Part shown: positions 1 through 11,326 of the stretch, in pieces
Layout: each line of letters starts with the position of its first letter
Position numbering within the stretch: position 1 is the stretch's first letter
Assembly: GCF_043290135.1 (NCBI RefSeq)
Contig: NW_027464588.1
Span: 5,238,501-5,302,500, forward strand
From: Rhipicephalus microplus
Lineage: Eukaryota; Arthropoda; Arachnida; Ixodida; Ixodidae
Direction of reading: 5' to 3'
Length of the DNA stretch: 64,000 nt
Position numbers and translations under genes: made by a program
Notes under the pieces: generated by a model
Database searches by the model: none
What the model was told of the DNA's origin: nothing
What the model saw: only the letters and a program-made list of their open reading frames with translations

Positions 1-494
1 CTCATGGGATGCAGGAACACTGTGGCTTTTGTAGGTTGAGAAGATGTGACAGGGGGGGGGTATGTTGTGTTTCCCACTCACTCAAACTTGTTGCTTCCCA
101 TTCTGTGTATAATTTCGTTGGATCTGATCATCAAATGACCAATTACAGTAACAAAATATAAATAATTCCCACTCATCTCCTGATACGCGTTGTTGTGCCT
201 CAAAGAAACGTAATAAATTTAAGAAGAGAAAGAACTCTGAAAATTTCAGTGTATATAGTGTATACTTTCTGACCTGGACTCAAGCAGAAGTTTTGTAAGA
301 CATGTTATTAGTACAGAAACATAATTCTGCGTTAAAAATGGAATGTGCCGACGGTGCACTCATATCTTGTGCACAAAAAACGCCTTCAGCGATTGTCCTT
401 CCTACAATTTACTTTACGCCATAAAATGTTGTTGTTGATTCAAATCAGTACACGTCATTTAACGTTATATTATTTGTCAATGAGCTTTGTTTTT
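1..494. other. Left flank, no gene seen
   Basis: AT-rich intron-like or intergenic sequence with a short poly-G run near position 52. No open frame, splice pattern or repeat I can support. It is the left flank of the LTR element insertion; the last bases before the element are the CTTGT duplication. Confidence 0.6.
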
Positions 495-499
495 CTTGT

Positions 500-1386
500 T
501 GTAAGGAAAGGACACAAAAGCACTGTGTGTTAGGTACGATTTGGGGAAAAAAAGACTTAAAGGCGCCGAGGAACGTCAAACCAAAACTGAAGAAGACGAG
601 TGGAGGGCAGGTGGCACGAAGGCGACAACAAGAAATGAAGAAGAAGAGGAGATGAAGAAGGAACGTGCGGAAAAAAAGAGCTCGAGGGTTGAGGCCATGA
701 AGGCAGACGAAGCGGTGCGCCGCTCGAGAGGACGAGTTCCTGGCAGCGTTCCTGAGTTGGACGTGGGACCCGTACGTGTCGGCCAGGCCGAGCTCCGGTG
801 TGTCTGTTCGAGGTCGAGTCCGACGGCCTGTACAAGGTCAAAGGACGGGGCCTGCTGAACGGCTCCTGCCTCGGTGCAGTGGCCGGGAGCAGGTTCGTGG
901 GCGAGGCCTCCCGAGTGTGGTCCTCGTGAGCCGTGGCCTGATCCTGGACCTCAGGAGTTGCGACCCTGACTGCTGGGTTGGCCGTGACATCCGACTCAAC
1001 GGTGCTGCACACGGTAGCGCATCCGTGTGCCGTCAGCCGTTCCAGCCATGCCACCTTTGCCCTCGCGCACGTCGATGACCGCATCATGTCGGGACGACTG
1101 GGACCCAAACTGTGAGACAGCGGTTTCTTCTTACGAACCGAAAACTATACGTGCTGGACACTGAGTTAGCGTAGCCGTGAACTCTGCGCATATTAATGGC
1201 AGTCTGACTCTCGTGCATGTTGCGTGATGCTTGGCGTATAGGGTTGGATATATAGTTTTCTTTTCTCCTCTCACTTCCTTCTCTAGTGTACAATATAAAG
1301 CTTCTTTTGTTCGCCTAAAGTGTTCATGTTAATCCTTTCTCCTCCGCTATAAACAAACATAGTGACAAACGTCCTTAACCATCACA
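500..1386 (+). repeat. 5' LTR of Gmr1-like element
   Basis: Direct repeat of 4500-5380, differing by scattered substitutions and small indels, for example a few codon-sized gaps in the purine-rich stretch near 640-670. It begins TGT and ends ACA. A TATA-like GATATATAG lies near 1249 and an AATATAAAG polyadenylation-like signal near 1292, consistent with U3-R-U5. The long open frames on both strands here (541-858, 557-1108) recur in the other LTR and come from GC-rich LTR sequence; I do not call them genes. Confidence 0.9.
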
Positions 1387-1391
1387 ATATC

Positions 1392-1409
1392 TGGCGTCCG
1401 CGACAGGAC
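1392..1409 (+). other. Primer-binding site of Gmr1-like element
   Basis: TGGCGTCCGCGACAGGAC begins 5 bases after the 5' LTR end and has the TGG start expected of a tRNA 3'-end complement. Almost the same motif, with two extra bases, sits just inside the 5' LTR of the minus-strand element at 32591-37580, which ties the two lineages together. I have not assigned the tRNA. Confidence 0.65.
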
Positions 1410-1464
1410 TAAGCTCTCGCGTTACATATGAGAGCCTCACGTTACTTGTGTGTGGCAGACGAAA

Positions 1465-1518
1465 ATGGACGACAAGAGAAAGCTAGTTGAGCTAGGGAAG
1501 GAGATGGGGCTGAAGTAA
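1465..1518 (+). pseudogene. Gag N-terminal stub
   Basis: An ATG opens 17 codons (MDDKRKLVELGKEMGLK) before a TAA. This matches the start of the intact Gag encoded on minus at 34900-36216 (MDLEKLVALGEKMGL). After it the sequence passes within about 20 bases into the pre-integrase region. So capsid, zinc knuckles and protease are absent, most simply by an internal deletion between gag codon ~17 and the start of integrase. Confidence 0.7.
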
Positions 1519-1538
1519 AAGAAAGAAAAAAGCCCGGT

Positions 1539-2933
1539 GAACTGATTGTTCCTCGGACCCAACCCCTGGATATCAGCCGGGAAGCGCTAAAGAATTTACA
1601 GCACGCAGATCCCACGCTGGAAACCTGCTTCGCCGCATTGGGGAAGATCATATCTAAGAAGCCAACAGTCACTGAGTTTGTGCTGGTACGCGACATTCTT
1701 TTCCGGCGCCACCGCACGGCAGAAAGGCGAGACTTGGAGCAACCTAGAGTACCCAAGGATCTTCAAAACACCGTAATGAAGATGGCTCATTTAGGCCTTC
1801 TGTGTGGTCACCAAGGGCAAAGAAGGACAACAGACCGTGTCCTTACAGAGTTTTATTGGCCTGGTGTACAGGCTGATGTGATACGGTTCGTGAAGTCGTG
1901 CGACATATGTCAGAGGACCGTGCCTAAACACCTCATCAGACGAGTTCCATTGGGAAGTATGCCTATCATAGACACACCTTTTCAGCGGGTCGCCATCGAT
2001 ATTATTGGCCCTCTGTCACCAACGTCATCCAAGGGCAACAAGTATGTCTTAACGATGGTAGACTTCGCTATGCGTTACACGGATGCGGTGGCACTACCGA
2101 GCATCGAGACAGAGCGCATAGCTCAATAACTAGTAGAGATGTTCTCCCGCGTTGGAGTGCCCCGTGAGATAGTGAGCGACCGTGGAAAGTCGTTCACCTC
2201 GAGTCTCATGCAGGAACTCGGTCGGCTACTTTCATTTCGTCAGCTACCCACAACGGCCTATCACCCCATGGCCAACGGACTTGTGGAGATATTTAATGGC
2301 ACTCTCAAACAAATGGTTCGACGCATGTGTAAAGAACGGCCGCAAAATTGGGACAGATACTTGGCTCCCCTGCTCTTTGCATACCGTGAAGTTCCCCTAA
2401 CGAGCCTTGAAATCGCGCCGTTCGATCTTCTCTATGGCAGATTTGTACGCGGGCCAATGTCGATCCTTAAGGAACTGCGGACAGAGGCCAACATCGATCC
2501 TGAAACGAAAACAACATACGAGTATGTTATAGATCTCCAGGAGCGTCTGCAAGACACCTGCAAGGTAGCGCACGAAGAACTCCTGAAGGCGAAAATGACA
2601 CAGCAGAAATATTACGATAGGAAAGCAAGAGTTCGACACCTTTCACCCGGCGACAAAGCATTGCTGTTGCTACCATCAGATAAGAATAAACTGATCTTGA
2701 CATAGAAGGGACCCTTCACAGCGCTTGAAAAACGCAGTGACTATGACTTCGAGATAGATCCCGGAACTCGGAAAAGTCTTTTTCACATTAACCTTCTCAA
2801 GAAATACCACAAAAGGGAGCCCGAAAATGAAGCACAACAAGCTGTGCCGTCTCTGTGCAGTCAGACACTGTTGACGAGCGAGAAATTCTGTTTGTTGCCC
2901 TGCACCGAAGGGAAACATATAAAAATGTGTTAG
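1539..2933 (+). pseudogene. Gypsy-type integrase with H2C2 zinc finger and GPY/F-like C-terminus
   Basis: One frame covers the whole integrase but has in-frame stops at 2127-2129 (TAA) and 2703-2705 (TAG). Visible in order: an HHCC-like zinc-binding segment ending CDICQ near 1900-1915; the catalytic core with Asp at 1998, Asp at 2178 and Glu at 2286, giving exact D,D(35)E spacing; and a C-terminal segment with PGDKALLLLPSDKN and FHINLLKKY, the GPY/F-type end of Ty3/gypsy integrases. The enzyme would insert element cDNA into the genome. Both stops interrupt otherwise well-preserved protein, so decay looks recent. Its position ahead of RT is the unusual feature. There is no upstream gag to supply translation by frameshift. 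Confidence 0.9.
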
Positions 2934-2973
2934 TAGCGCCTAACTTGAACAGCCCGCAGACAGACCAAATAAT

Positions 2974-4313
2974 GAACTCCTGAGTGAGTTCCATGATGTA
3001 TTTTCTGACGTGCCAGGGAAGACGGACCTCGTCGAGTGCAAGTTACGCCTTACCACTGAAACACCGGTAAAGGTACGCCCGTACCTTATACCAATCGCCG
3101 TCCAAGAAACTGTAGAAAAAGGAGTACAAGACATGCTATCACAAGGTATTATTGAGCCCTCGGAGTCCCCTTATCAAGCTCCAATCGTCGTGGTCAAGAA
3201 GAAAAACGTGAACATCCGACTTTGCATTGATTTCAGACAGCTGAATCGAGTCGTCGTTACAGACAACGAACCGATACCAAGAGTAGACATGATGTTTGCC
3301 AAACTAGGTCAGAGCCGCTACTTTTCGAAGTTCGACTTCACAAAAGGGTACTGGCAGGTGCCGATGCACGAAGCATCGAAGGCCCTCACCGCATTTCAGT
3401 CCTTTTCTGGCCTTTGCCAATTCGGATTCATGCCTTTCGGCATCAAAACAGCACCTGCTGTGTTCACCCGACTAATGAGACGAGTGGTAGATGGAATACC
3501 GAACATTCATCACTATTTTGACGATGTGCTCATAGCCACACAAACTTGGGACGAGCACATCACAACTCTCACCACGTTTCTTCAACGTGTCAGGGCAGCT
3601 CATCTGACAATAAAGCCATCGAAAAGTGAGGTGGCTTACGCCGAAGTGAAATTCTTGGGACACATCGTCGGGAACAATCTTCTCCGACCGCACATTGAGA
3701 CATTGGAGAAGATTCAGGCCGCAAAGAGACCGAAGACGAAGAAAGAAGTTCGCTTCCTTCCAGGTCTAACCGGTTATTATCGAGATTTCGTCCCCAATTA
3801 CGCCTCTGTAGTATCTCCTCTTACGGAACTCACTAGGAAGCGAGGTCCTAATAAGGTCATCTGGGAAGAATGCCATGAACAAGCGTTTGTAACACTACAG
3901 CGTCTACTATCGTCTCGTCTGGTACTGCGATCACCAGGCTTACAACAGCCATTCATATTGCGCACGGATGCATCTTCATCCAGCATTGGAGCCGTTTTAA
4001 TGCAGCGTCACGACAGCATGTTGCATTCAGTAGCCTACGCAAGCCGTAAACTGCTCGAACGACAGTCATGGTACTCAGCAATCAAAAGAGAGGCGCTGGC
4101 TCTTGTGTGGGCTATCCAAAAGTTTCATGTGTACCTCTTCGGAAACCGAGTCGTGCTGCAAACTGACCACCAGCCTCTCGCTTACATAAACTCCGCAAAA
4201 CAAATCAACAGCCGAGTACTCCGCTGGAGTCTATTGCTTACTGAGTATGACTTGTGGTTGAGTACATTAATGGCTCCGACAACATAGGTGCCGACTACCT
4301 CAGCCGCATTTGA
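2974..4313 (+). pseudogene. Reverse transcriptase-RNase H of Gmr1-like element
   Basis: The frame differs from integrase. A gypsy RT starts with the ELLSEFHDVFSD segment at 2974, then LCIDFRQLN, FTKGYWQVPM and the active site YFDD (3514-3525). It is followed by an RNase H with TDASSSSIGAVL, the SAIKREALALVWAI helix and TDHQPLAYI. A one-base indel near 4260 moves the last ~18 codons into another frame, where they read DNIGADYLSRI and end at TGA 4311-4313. The RNase H thus ends only ~185 bp from the 3' LTR, leaving no room for a downstream integrase. The reading from 2974 to about 4260 is uninterrupted. No envelope-like frame follows. Confidence 0.92.
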
Positions 4314-4499
4314 TTTCTCCGCTGGTTAGCGTTTAGTGGTGGCACAATTTTTTTTCCATGTTGTCACCCTTTCCCTAACGCAATGGACTTCTGTAAAAAA
4401 TGTTATTGTTTTGGCTATTTTTTGCTTTTGTTTACTCCACCCCATGCGCTTGTAAAAAGTTGTTTTCCCTCTAAACAACTTTCGTGAGCAAGGGGATAT

Positions 4500-5380
4500 T
4501 GTAAGGAAAGGACACAAAAGCACTGTGTGTTAGGTACGATTTGTGGAAAAAAGGAGCTAAAGACGCCGAGGAACGTCAAACCAAAACTGAAGAAGACGAG
4601 CGGAGGACAGGTGACACGAAGGTGACAACAAGGAAGGAAGAAGAAGAGAAGAAGGAAAGTGCAGAAAAAAAGAGCTCGAGGGTTGAGGCCACGAAGGCAG
4701 ACGAAGCGGTGCGCCGCTCGAGAGGACGAGTTCCTGGCAGCGTTCCTGAGCCGGACGTGGGACCCGTACGTGTCGGCCAGGCCGAGCTCCGGTGTGTCTG
4801 TTCGAGGTCGAGTCCGTCAGCCTGTACAAGGTCCAAGGACGGGGCCTGCTGAACGGCTCCTGCCTGGGTACAGTGGCCGGGAGCAGGTTCGTGGGCGAGG
4901 CCTCCCGAGTGTGGTCCTCGTGAGCCGTGGCCTGATCCTGGACCTCAGGAGTTGCGACCCTGACTGCTGGGTTGGCCGTGACATCCGACTCAACGGTGCT
5001 GCACACGGTAGCGCATCCGTGTGCCGTCAGCCGTTCCAGCCATGCCACCTTTGCCCTCGCGCACGTCGATGACCGCATCATGTCGGGATGACGGGGACCC
5101 AAACTGTGAGACAGCGGTTTCTTCTTACGAACCGAGAACTATACGCGCTGCACACTGAGTTAGCGTAGCCGCGAACTCTGTGCATATTAATGGCGATCTG
5201 ACTCTCGTGCATGTTGCGTGATGCTTGGCGTATAGGGTTGGATATATAGTTTTATTTTCTCCTGTCACTTCCTTCTCTAGTGTACAATATAAAGCTTCTT
5301 TTGTTCGCTTAAATTGTTCATGTTAATCCTTTCTCGTCCGCTATAGACAAACATAGTTACGAACGTCCTTAACCATCACA
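4500..5380 (+). repeat. 3' LTR of Gmr1-like element
   Basis: Direct repeat of 500-1386, followed directly by the CTTGT target duplication (5381-5385). Divergence from the 5' LTR is visible but modest, consistent with an older insertion than the element at 32591-37580, whose LTRs are almost identical. Confidence 0.9.
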
Positions 5381-5385
5381 CTTGT

Positions 5386-6185
5386 ATACTGACGTGGTTT
5401 AAAGTTCAAACCTTTATGCAGTGTCTGTACAGTTGGCGGCAGTGGGAAATGAAAGTTCACAAGGCGTATTCCCACCAATGTTTTTTTGTTTCAAAAGCTG
5501 GACCTCCAGCTTTTCTTGATTAAATTTTTTACGTGTGTGACACATGTAAAACATTCACAGCTGTTTGTTCTAAATATAAGCCAAAAGGCCTTTAAGACAT
5601 GGCACTGTTGTTTAGATACGTGATACTTTGGCCAGTTGTGGGCACTGTTGACGAGAAAGGGACAAGGAACACATTACTATCTCTTTATTAAGCCTTCTTG
5701 TTGCCCAAGATTTATTTGGATCACTTCTGGTTTAAATACTTTGCTACAAAGCAAGATCTTTTGTGAAAACAGTGCCATGTTAAGGGAGACATCAGAGATA
5801 AAGGTGGTTCCAGACAAACCTCGATGTTTTTTAGTCCTTTAAAGAATGGTCAAATTCGAATCAGTATGAAATATAACATGACATTCTGCGCAATAATAAG
5901 CACAATATTTATGCCGTATTAGCATTTATATGTTGTAGAACACTACATTCTTTTCAAGTACTACGATTTGTTTCAAGTTTGGTTTTAATAACCTTGGAAC
6001 TAAGCAGCGCTCATTTCACACGTTATAGAAGGTTGGCCATAAAGCATGTCCAAATGGGACAGTAATAAGCTTTACTTCTAATGGTTGTTCTTTTTTACTT
6101 CTTTGCAAACATTTAAGCATCAAAGCCGAAGTAAGTGTGAGCAATAAAACAGCAAACTTCAGCAAGTTAGAATGAGAATATCTAC
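5386..6185. other. Intron-like AT-rich sequence
   Basis: No coding or repeat signal recognised. Its position just downstream (on minus) of the SLC5 exon suggests it is part of the following intron, into which the Gmr1-like element inserted. Confidence 0.5.
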
Positions 6186-6315
6186 CTGATCTATGCTCGA
6201 TATTCGTCCCAAAAGGGTAGGGTCACAACCTCGAAGCCAGACAGTCATTGCTATCCCAAGAGACAGAGCAACGAGGTAGAGCACCCCCAGAAGTAGTGCA
6301 CCTGTCAGGGCGGCT
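6186..6315 (-). CDS. Internal exon of an SLC5-family sodium/solute symporter
   Basis: On the minus strand a pyrimidine-rich tract ending ttctcttcttacag is followed by 1 + 129 nt of open frame and then a donor CAG|GTAGAT. The 43 codons give a ~22-residue hydrophobic helix (GALLLGVLYLVALSLGIAMT) and then WLRGCDPTLLGRISSIDQ. The pattern CDP-x(3)-G-x-I-x(3)-DQ just after a membrane helix is characteristic of the SLC5 group that includes sodium-coupled monocarboxylate and multivitamin transporters, at about TM7. These are plasma-membrane proteins that import small organic solutes with sodium. No other exon of the gene is identified here; the neighbouring introns appear to be filled with transposons (Gmr1-like on one side, BEL/Pao and a LINE on the other). 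The exon is too short for an ORF scan but its splice signals and motif are clear. An isolated pseudo-exon is possible. Confidence 0.75.
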
Positions 6316-7294
6316 CTGTAAGAAGAGAAAACATAGTGGAATTATCACAACAACAGGTCTGGGACCGATAAGCTGCTCCAACAAAATTAAATAGGTTAAA
6401 AGCTACGAAAGTCACCAGAATTAGGTGCTTTACTGTGCTGCATGAACTCATTAAAAGTGGTTCAACCAGAAATATATCTATAAAGAACGTTACTACACTC
6501 GTTTTCAAAAAATGCCCTGTGCGACTATCCTATTGTTTCATACTATGCACACATGGCTTACGAAAGCCATCGCGTGGTAGCCCTCAGAATAGTATAACGT
6601 GTAGTCAGAAAATGCAACTTGATGCTCATACACTTAGGAATTGCTTGTTGGAAGTCATGGAAACCTTGAAGTTACAAGTGGTACAACATTGACTGCCCAT
6701 GGCACTTGGTGAAATTACACATCAGTTTGCGCATACTCCAAAACTTACCATGTACCACGTTTACACTGCAAAAAGTCTAATGCAAATGCAGCGGTTGAGA
6801 ATGCAGTAGTGATTGAGCTTTGTATGCAATACAATGAATATTTCCATCGCCTTTGAGTACTTTTGCTTTTTTTAATTACCTTAGTAGCTAGTAGTAGGTA
6901 ATACAGCTCCCATTCCACAGTAGCCAGAAGTTAAGTCCAAGTCTTCGTATTAAGCCAATTACACTAAGCTGCCTTGAGAAACAACACGTAGTCATGTTTG
7001 AATGAAGCCGTTCACTTGAAACTATATTTTCTTACATTTGAAAAGTGTTCGCACAAATCATGCATATTTTCTTTTTTAGTCTCTAGTCATGCTCCTTTGT
7101 GGAATCCTAACACCTTAGGTTCTATGACGCCATATAATCCCTTGTACACAACAGTAGAAATTACGTTTTAGAGAATAGCGAAAAAAAACATTACGAAATA
7201 TATCGAAGCATCCTAAGTTATTTTAAGGCGTAGCAGATCAAATTACTTATTATTATGCATAATTAAATAATGGTACTACGTACGTTACACCGCG
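6316..7294. other. Intron-like AT-rich sequence
   Basis: No coding or repeat signal recognised. It lies between the SLC5 exon and the BEL/Pao element and is probably intron of the same minus-strand gene. Confidence 0.5.
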
Positions 7295-7506
7295 TGTTGG
7301 ACCTCTGAGCCTTCTCTGCTGCGGCGTGGCTCACATCAAGCAAAACAAGTCTTGCCAGATGAAAAGCTTTAATGGAACTAAAGAAGAAAGAAAAAGACAA
7401 GGGTGAGCCGGCGCTGCCACGAGGCCAAGCGTTAGCTTGTGAGGAGGCTCAATAATGATGATGACTGCTATTGTGCTGCGAGGCATGAATAAAAGAAGTC
7501 ACAACA
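7295..7506 (-). repeat. 3' LTR of BEL/Pao element
   Basis: A 212-bp repeat matching 12891-13102 with scattered substitutions. Both carry the same A/G-rich stretch (gaactaaagaagaaagaaaa). Confidence 0.85.
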
Positions 7507-7533
7507 GTCTCTCGCGCCGACAGATGACACTGG

Positions 7534-8470
7534 GTGGCTTACAATGGGTACAGTAGCTGCACAGTACGCTTCACAACAGTGCCGTCTGGCAAGCATAGTA
7601 AGCAAGTCCTCACGATGCCGTCACGTCCACCGATCAGTTCTTCTATGCGAACCAAGGTCCACAGTTGCCTGGGAAAATGTTTTTCTCCAAGTAGAACTAC
7701 ATTGCCTTCCTTCACTACGTGATTTCTTTTTGCTTGGTTGAATGTGTGATTCCCGAGTTCATTGAGGTACTCCTTTAACCAACGAGACCAGAAAGTTTGC
7801 AGATCCTATTCTCTCTTGCTTCAAAGTTTCTTCACTTGATCGTTGGTCTACTCGGTTTTGATTTTGAGGTAGTAAGGGTAGCGTTGTCAGTCTTCTTCCA
7901 ACGAGAAAATCTGCTGGAGATAGGGGGCACAGCTCATCCACATCATTGTACACATATGTTAAAGGCCGAGATTTTATTACTGCTTCCACTTCCGTTAGTA
8001 GAGTGACCAACTCTGTCTGATTTACTAAACGTCGACCGAGCATTTTCTTCAAGCAGGTCTTGACAGAACGAACGAGTCTCTCATAAAATCCACCGCACCA
8101 AGGAGCACTCGGGCAAATGAATTTACACTGAATCTTCGAGGAAGAGAAATATGCAAGTACATCGGGATGCCGAATTGTTCGCCAGAGCTTCTCTAGATCT
8201 TTGGACTTTTTGACGAAGGTTCGGGCATTGTCGCTGTACATTGTGTGACAGAGGCCTCGACGTGATACGAATCTCTGAAGTGCACAAAGGAAAGCCGTGC
8301 ACCATCGTCAAATCTTCAACAAATTCCAAGTGAACAGCTCTTGTTACAGCACAAGTAAAAAGAGCGATGTAAGAGCGCTGGTGAAAATGCCCTTTGATGT
8401 AAAGTGGGCCCGCAAAATCTACTCCACTTACAAGAAACCGAGGCGTTTGTTTACAAGTATCCTGGGGCAT
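7534..8470 (-). pseudogene. BEL/Pao integrase with DUF5641-like C-terminus
   Basis: Minus-strand pieces in two or three frames. The first piece (to 8470) reads FLVSGVDFAGPLYIKG and AVTRAVHLEFVEDL, the start of a Pao integrase core. The second (7759-8241) continues with YSDNARTFVKK, CKFICPSAPWCGGFYERLVRSVK and the SRPLTYVYND and SPADFLVGR segments, which are typical of the end of the core and the DUF5641 region. The remaining C-terminal tail (7534-7758) is recognisable in a third frame by a conserved QLW segment and a LPDG-type motif. The normal role is insertion of element cDNA. Frameshifts near 8240 and 7760 break it. Confidence 0.85.
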
Positions 8471-9222
8471 ACAAGGTGAAACTTGTTCAACTGCTTTAGA
8501 CTGTAGGCGTTGGCAGATGAAACACCGTCGTATTGTTTTTTAACCAGCTGTCGTAATTCTGGAATCCAGTATTGTTCCCTTATTTGAGTCAGTGTGTCAC
8601 GTACTCCTCCGTAGAAGACTTTTTCGTGAGCATGATTAATGATTAATGTAACGAGGTGGCAGTCTTTAGGTAGGAGGATTGAATGGCAAGAACCGTACGA
8701 GTCGTCCGAAATCTAAACTTTTCCTTGTACCCGAAGCAGTTCGTTGTTGTCGAGGAACAATCTTAATTGTCCAACTGGACTTTAGGAAGGAATCGGATTC
8801 TCGTTTGCAACGCAGTTGGCTTCGTTACCGAAGTGAGCTCTCTGTTCTACGCGAATCAAGTAGCACTCCGCCTGTTGAATTTCTTCAGCAGACAGCTCCT
8901 CGAACCTATCGCTTTCCTTCTTCAACTCTTTAACGTGACGGAAAACCCATGCCATTACTCTTACAAGTTCTGTGAGGCTGCTGAATCGTTCGTTATCAAT
9001 CAGCGTTGGCATCTATGTTCTCGTGTTAACAGCGTGGATATTGATTTCTGGCCCCGTCTCAGCTGCCTCGAGTTTTCCGTTTTTGAGGTGAAAGTTTCCT
9101 CTGAATTCAGGCCGAAATATATGAGACATGGCAAGCCATCCGGATCTATACCACCAAAACTGTGATTTACTCAGTTTGTGTACAGTCAAGCCTTGAGTGA
9201 GCAAATCTGCAGGGTTTTCTTT

Positions 9223-9903
9223 TCAGGGACAAAATTGCCATCGAGAATATTCTGTCAAACTTCTGATCTCCTGCGTCCTGTTCCGTATGAATGCCTTCCA
9301 AGAAACGGGGTCCTTGTATATCCAGCAAAGGGTATTCTGAGAATCTGACCAAAATGTTACTTCAACAATGCCCAGGTCGCAGTTCTTGATGATGTAGGCA
9401 TATAAGCGGGCTGTAAGCAAAGCTGACATTAATTCAAGTCTCGCCAAGGTAACCGTCTTTAACGGTGCAACTCTTGTCTTTGTGATTAATAGTATAGTGT
9501 GGACGGTACCACTTGAGTCGACGGTACGAACGTAGACAACAGCACTTTATGCTGATTCATTAGCGTCGGAAAAGATGTGCAGTTCTGCTTTTTGATAAGC
9601 GCCTTCGCTGCCCGCTGTGAGGAACCTGGGAATACTGATCTCTTGTAGCGTGGCTACCTCCTTGCTCTATTTTTTTCAGACAGCTGACAGCTTCATTGGC
9701 ATGGTGTCATCCCAGCCGAGGTTTTCCCTCCAGAGATCTTGTAGGAAGATCTTCGCCCTTACTGTAAAGGGTGACAGAAACTCCGAAGGGTCGTAGATCC
9801 TTGCAACAGCTTGGAGCAAAAAGCGTTTGGTAATTCGATGCTCCTCCATAAACTGTAGAATATCCTGGGGCCTAAACGAAAAGGTATCCGTCTGTTTGTT
9901 CAA
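9223..9903 (-). pseudogene. BEL/Pao connection and RNase H region
   Basis: The piece at 9676-9903 reads KRFLLQAVARIYDPSEFLSP, DLWRENLGWDD, the conserved Pao segment after RT (peptidase A17-like annotation in Pfam). The piece at 9223-9447 reads MARLELMSALLTARL and FWSDSQNTLCWI, the RNase H region with the WSDS active-site Asp. Separate frames and intervening stops show decay. Sequence 8480-9220 holds the link to integrase but is too broken for a domain call. Confidence 0.75.
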
Positions 9904-9920
9904 ATAAAGTCCCAGGACTT

Positions 9921-11326
9921 TCAGAGGTCCAGAAGGTGAGCAAAGTGATTGAAGAGTGAAGAAGTGATTTCTTGTACGAAGACGGCAGATACTACGGGGT
10001 CATTGCTGGCCCATTTAAGAATGTTCATTGAAGCATTTTTGAAGATTTCAATTATCTCTTTATGCATTTGAATAGCTTGTTCAATGGTGTTAGCGCCAAT
10101 AAGAAGATCATTCATATATATGGAGTCTTGCAATAGCCCGGCTGTCGAAGGAAAGTGATTTTCTTTGGACACAAAGTGGTGCTTTAAGGTTGCCGTCAAC
10201 AGGAAAGGACTTGAAGTAGCTCCAAATGGCACTCACGTCATTCTCCAAACTTCTGTTTTCGGCAGTGCGCTGTCCACTTGAGGTGAAGTCTTGAACCACA
10301 AGAAGCGAACTGCATCTCTGTCGTGTTCTTGCAGGCCAATTCGAAGGAACGCCTGTTCAACATTAGAATTCATTGCTATCTTGTAGCGTCGGAAACGAAG
10401 CAGTAGCGTCACTACGTCGGGATTTAGAGTTGGGCCAGCTTCTAGATTGTCATTTAAGGACTTCATCCCGGATTCGTGAGACGAAGCGTCGAACACGATG
10501 CGTACCTTCGTAGTAGATCGGTCCTCTCGTAAGACGGCTCGGTGTAGCATATAATACCGGGTCCAATTGGTTGTTCTTCTTTTGCAGGTACTTTTTCAGC
10601 ATATCCCTCCTCGAGGTACATTCGAATAGTTGCTTCGTATTGTTTTAAAAACTCACTGTCTTTGTTAAGCTTCTTCATCAAACTGTGCAGACGTTTGAGT
10701 TCAACTGCGTAGTTTTCACCCAGATCAACCCTTTCCTTCCACGGTAGCGCCACTTCATATCGATTGTTTTTCTTATTGATGTTCTCAAAGTTTGCCAGCA
10801 TTGATTCAGCGACCGTCGTTCCTTCATTTTCGGCCTGGATACCAGTGCTTTCTATATCCCAGAAACGAGTCAAAAATTTCGAGATATCTTGCTCGGTCAC
10901 TGTGGATTTTAGGACTGCAATACTGGCACACTGTGTAACAACGGCTGAAGTAAACAATGGTCCTTGCACAGTCCATCCCAGTTTCGTCTTGACAGCTTTT
11001 AACTTTTCGAACACAGGCTTCACGGTACGCGTTATTATATTCCAATAATTGTGTGATCCAATAAGGACCGCAATCTGTTTGTCTTCTACTCTTTGTAAAG
11101 AGAGAGCTCGCGTATCCAAGTGCATCTTGTTCATTTTTCTTATAACATTTTTTTCTGGTACCGGAATGCATTCAGTGCATATTGTGTCCACCACCAGCGC
11201 CTCTATTGAAATCGGAAGCTTCTGGCTCGCAGGGAAGATGGATACACGTACCTTCTTCATGATTTTCTGTATGTTATCACCCCCGAACACACCGATGGCT
11301 AACGTTTCCTCTTTATTAGTTCGCAA
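9921..11326 (-). pseudogene. BEL/Pao protease end and reverse transcriptase
   Basis: The piece at 10463-11326 reads the post-protease region (VDTICTECIPVP, DVLIGSHNYW-like and LGWTVQGPL), then the start of RT. RT continues at 10233-10550 with RIVFDASSHESG, SLNDNLEAGP and FLRIGLQEHDRDAVRFLW, and at 9921-10232 with MPFGATSSPFLL. The active site at 10107-10118 reads YMND, where Pao RTs normally have YVDD, so the first catalytic Asp of the pair is replaced by Asn. With the frameshifts near 10232 and 10500, this RT cannot be active. Confidence 0.85.

Larger units (their letters stand above)
500..5380 (+). mobile_element. Gmr1-like Ty3/gypsy LTR retrotransposon, gag-protease deleted
   Basis: A complete LTR-to-LTR insertion of 4881 bp. 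LTRs lie at 500-1386 and 4500-5380, starting TGTAAGG and ending ATCACA. The 5-bp repeat CTTGT at 495-499 and 5381-5385 is the target duplication. A purine-rich tract (AAGGGGATA, about 4489-4498) precedes the 3' LTR. Inside, integrase (1539-2933) comes first and RT plus RNase H (2974-4313) second, with the RNase H end close to the 3' LTR. This is the Ty1/copia-like domain order on gypsy-type proteins that defines the Gmr1-like clade. Gag is reduced to its first 17 codons and no protease is present. Pol is broken by two in-frame stops, a frame change and a late frameshift, so this copy is defective by itself. Confidence 0.9.

Noticed and set aside
541..1293. Long open frames on both strands inside the LTRs (also 4541-5102)
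   Set aside because: They recur in both LTRs, lie in GC-rich non-coding LTR sequence, overlap on opposite strands and carry no recognisable domain.
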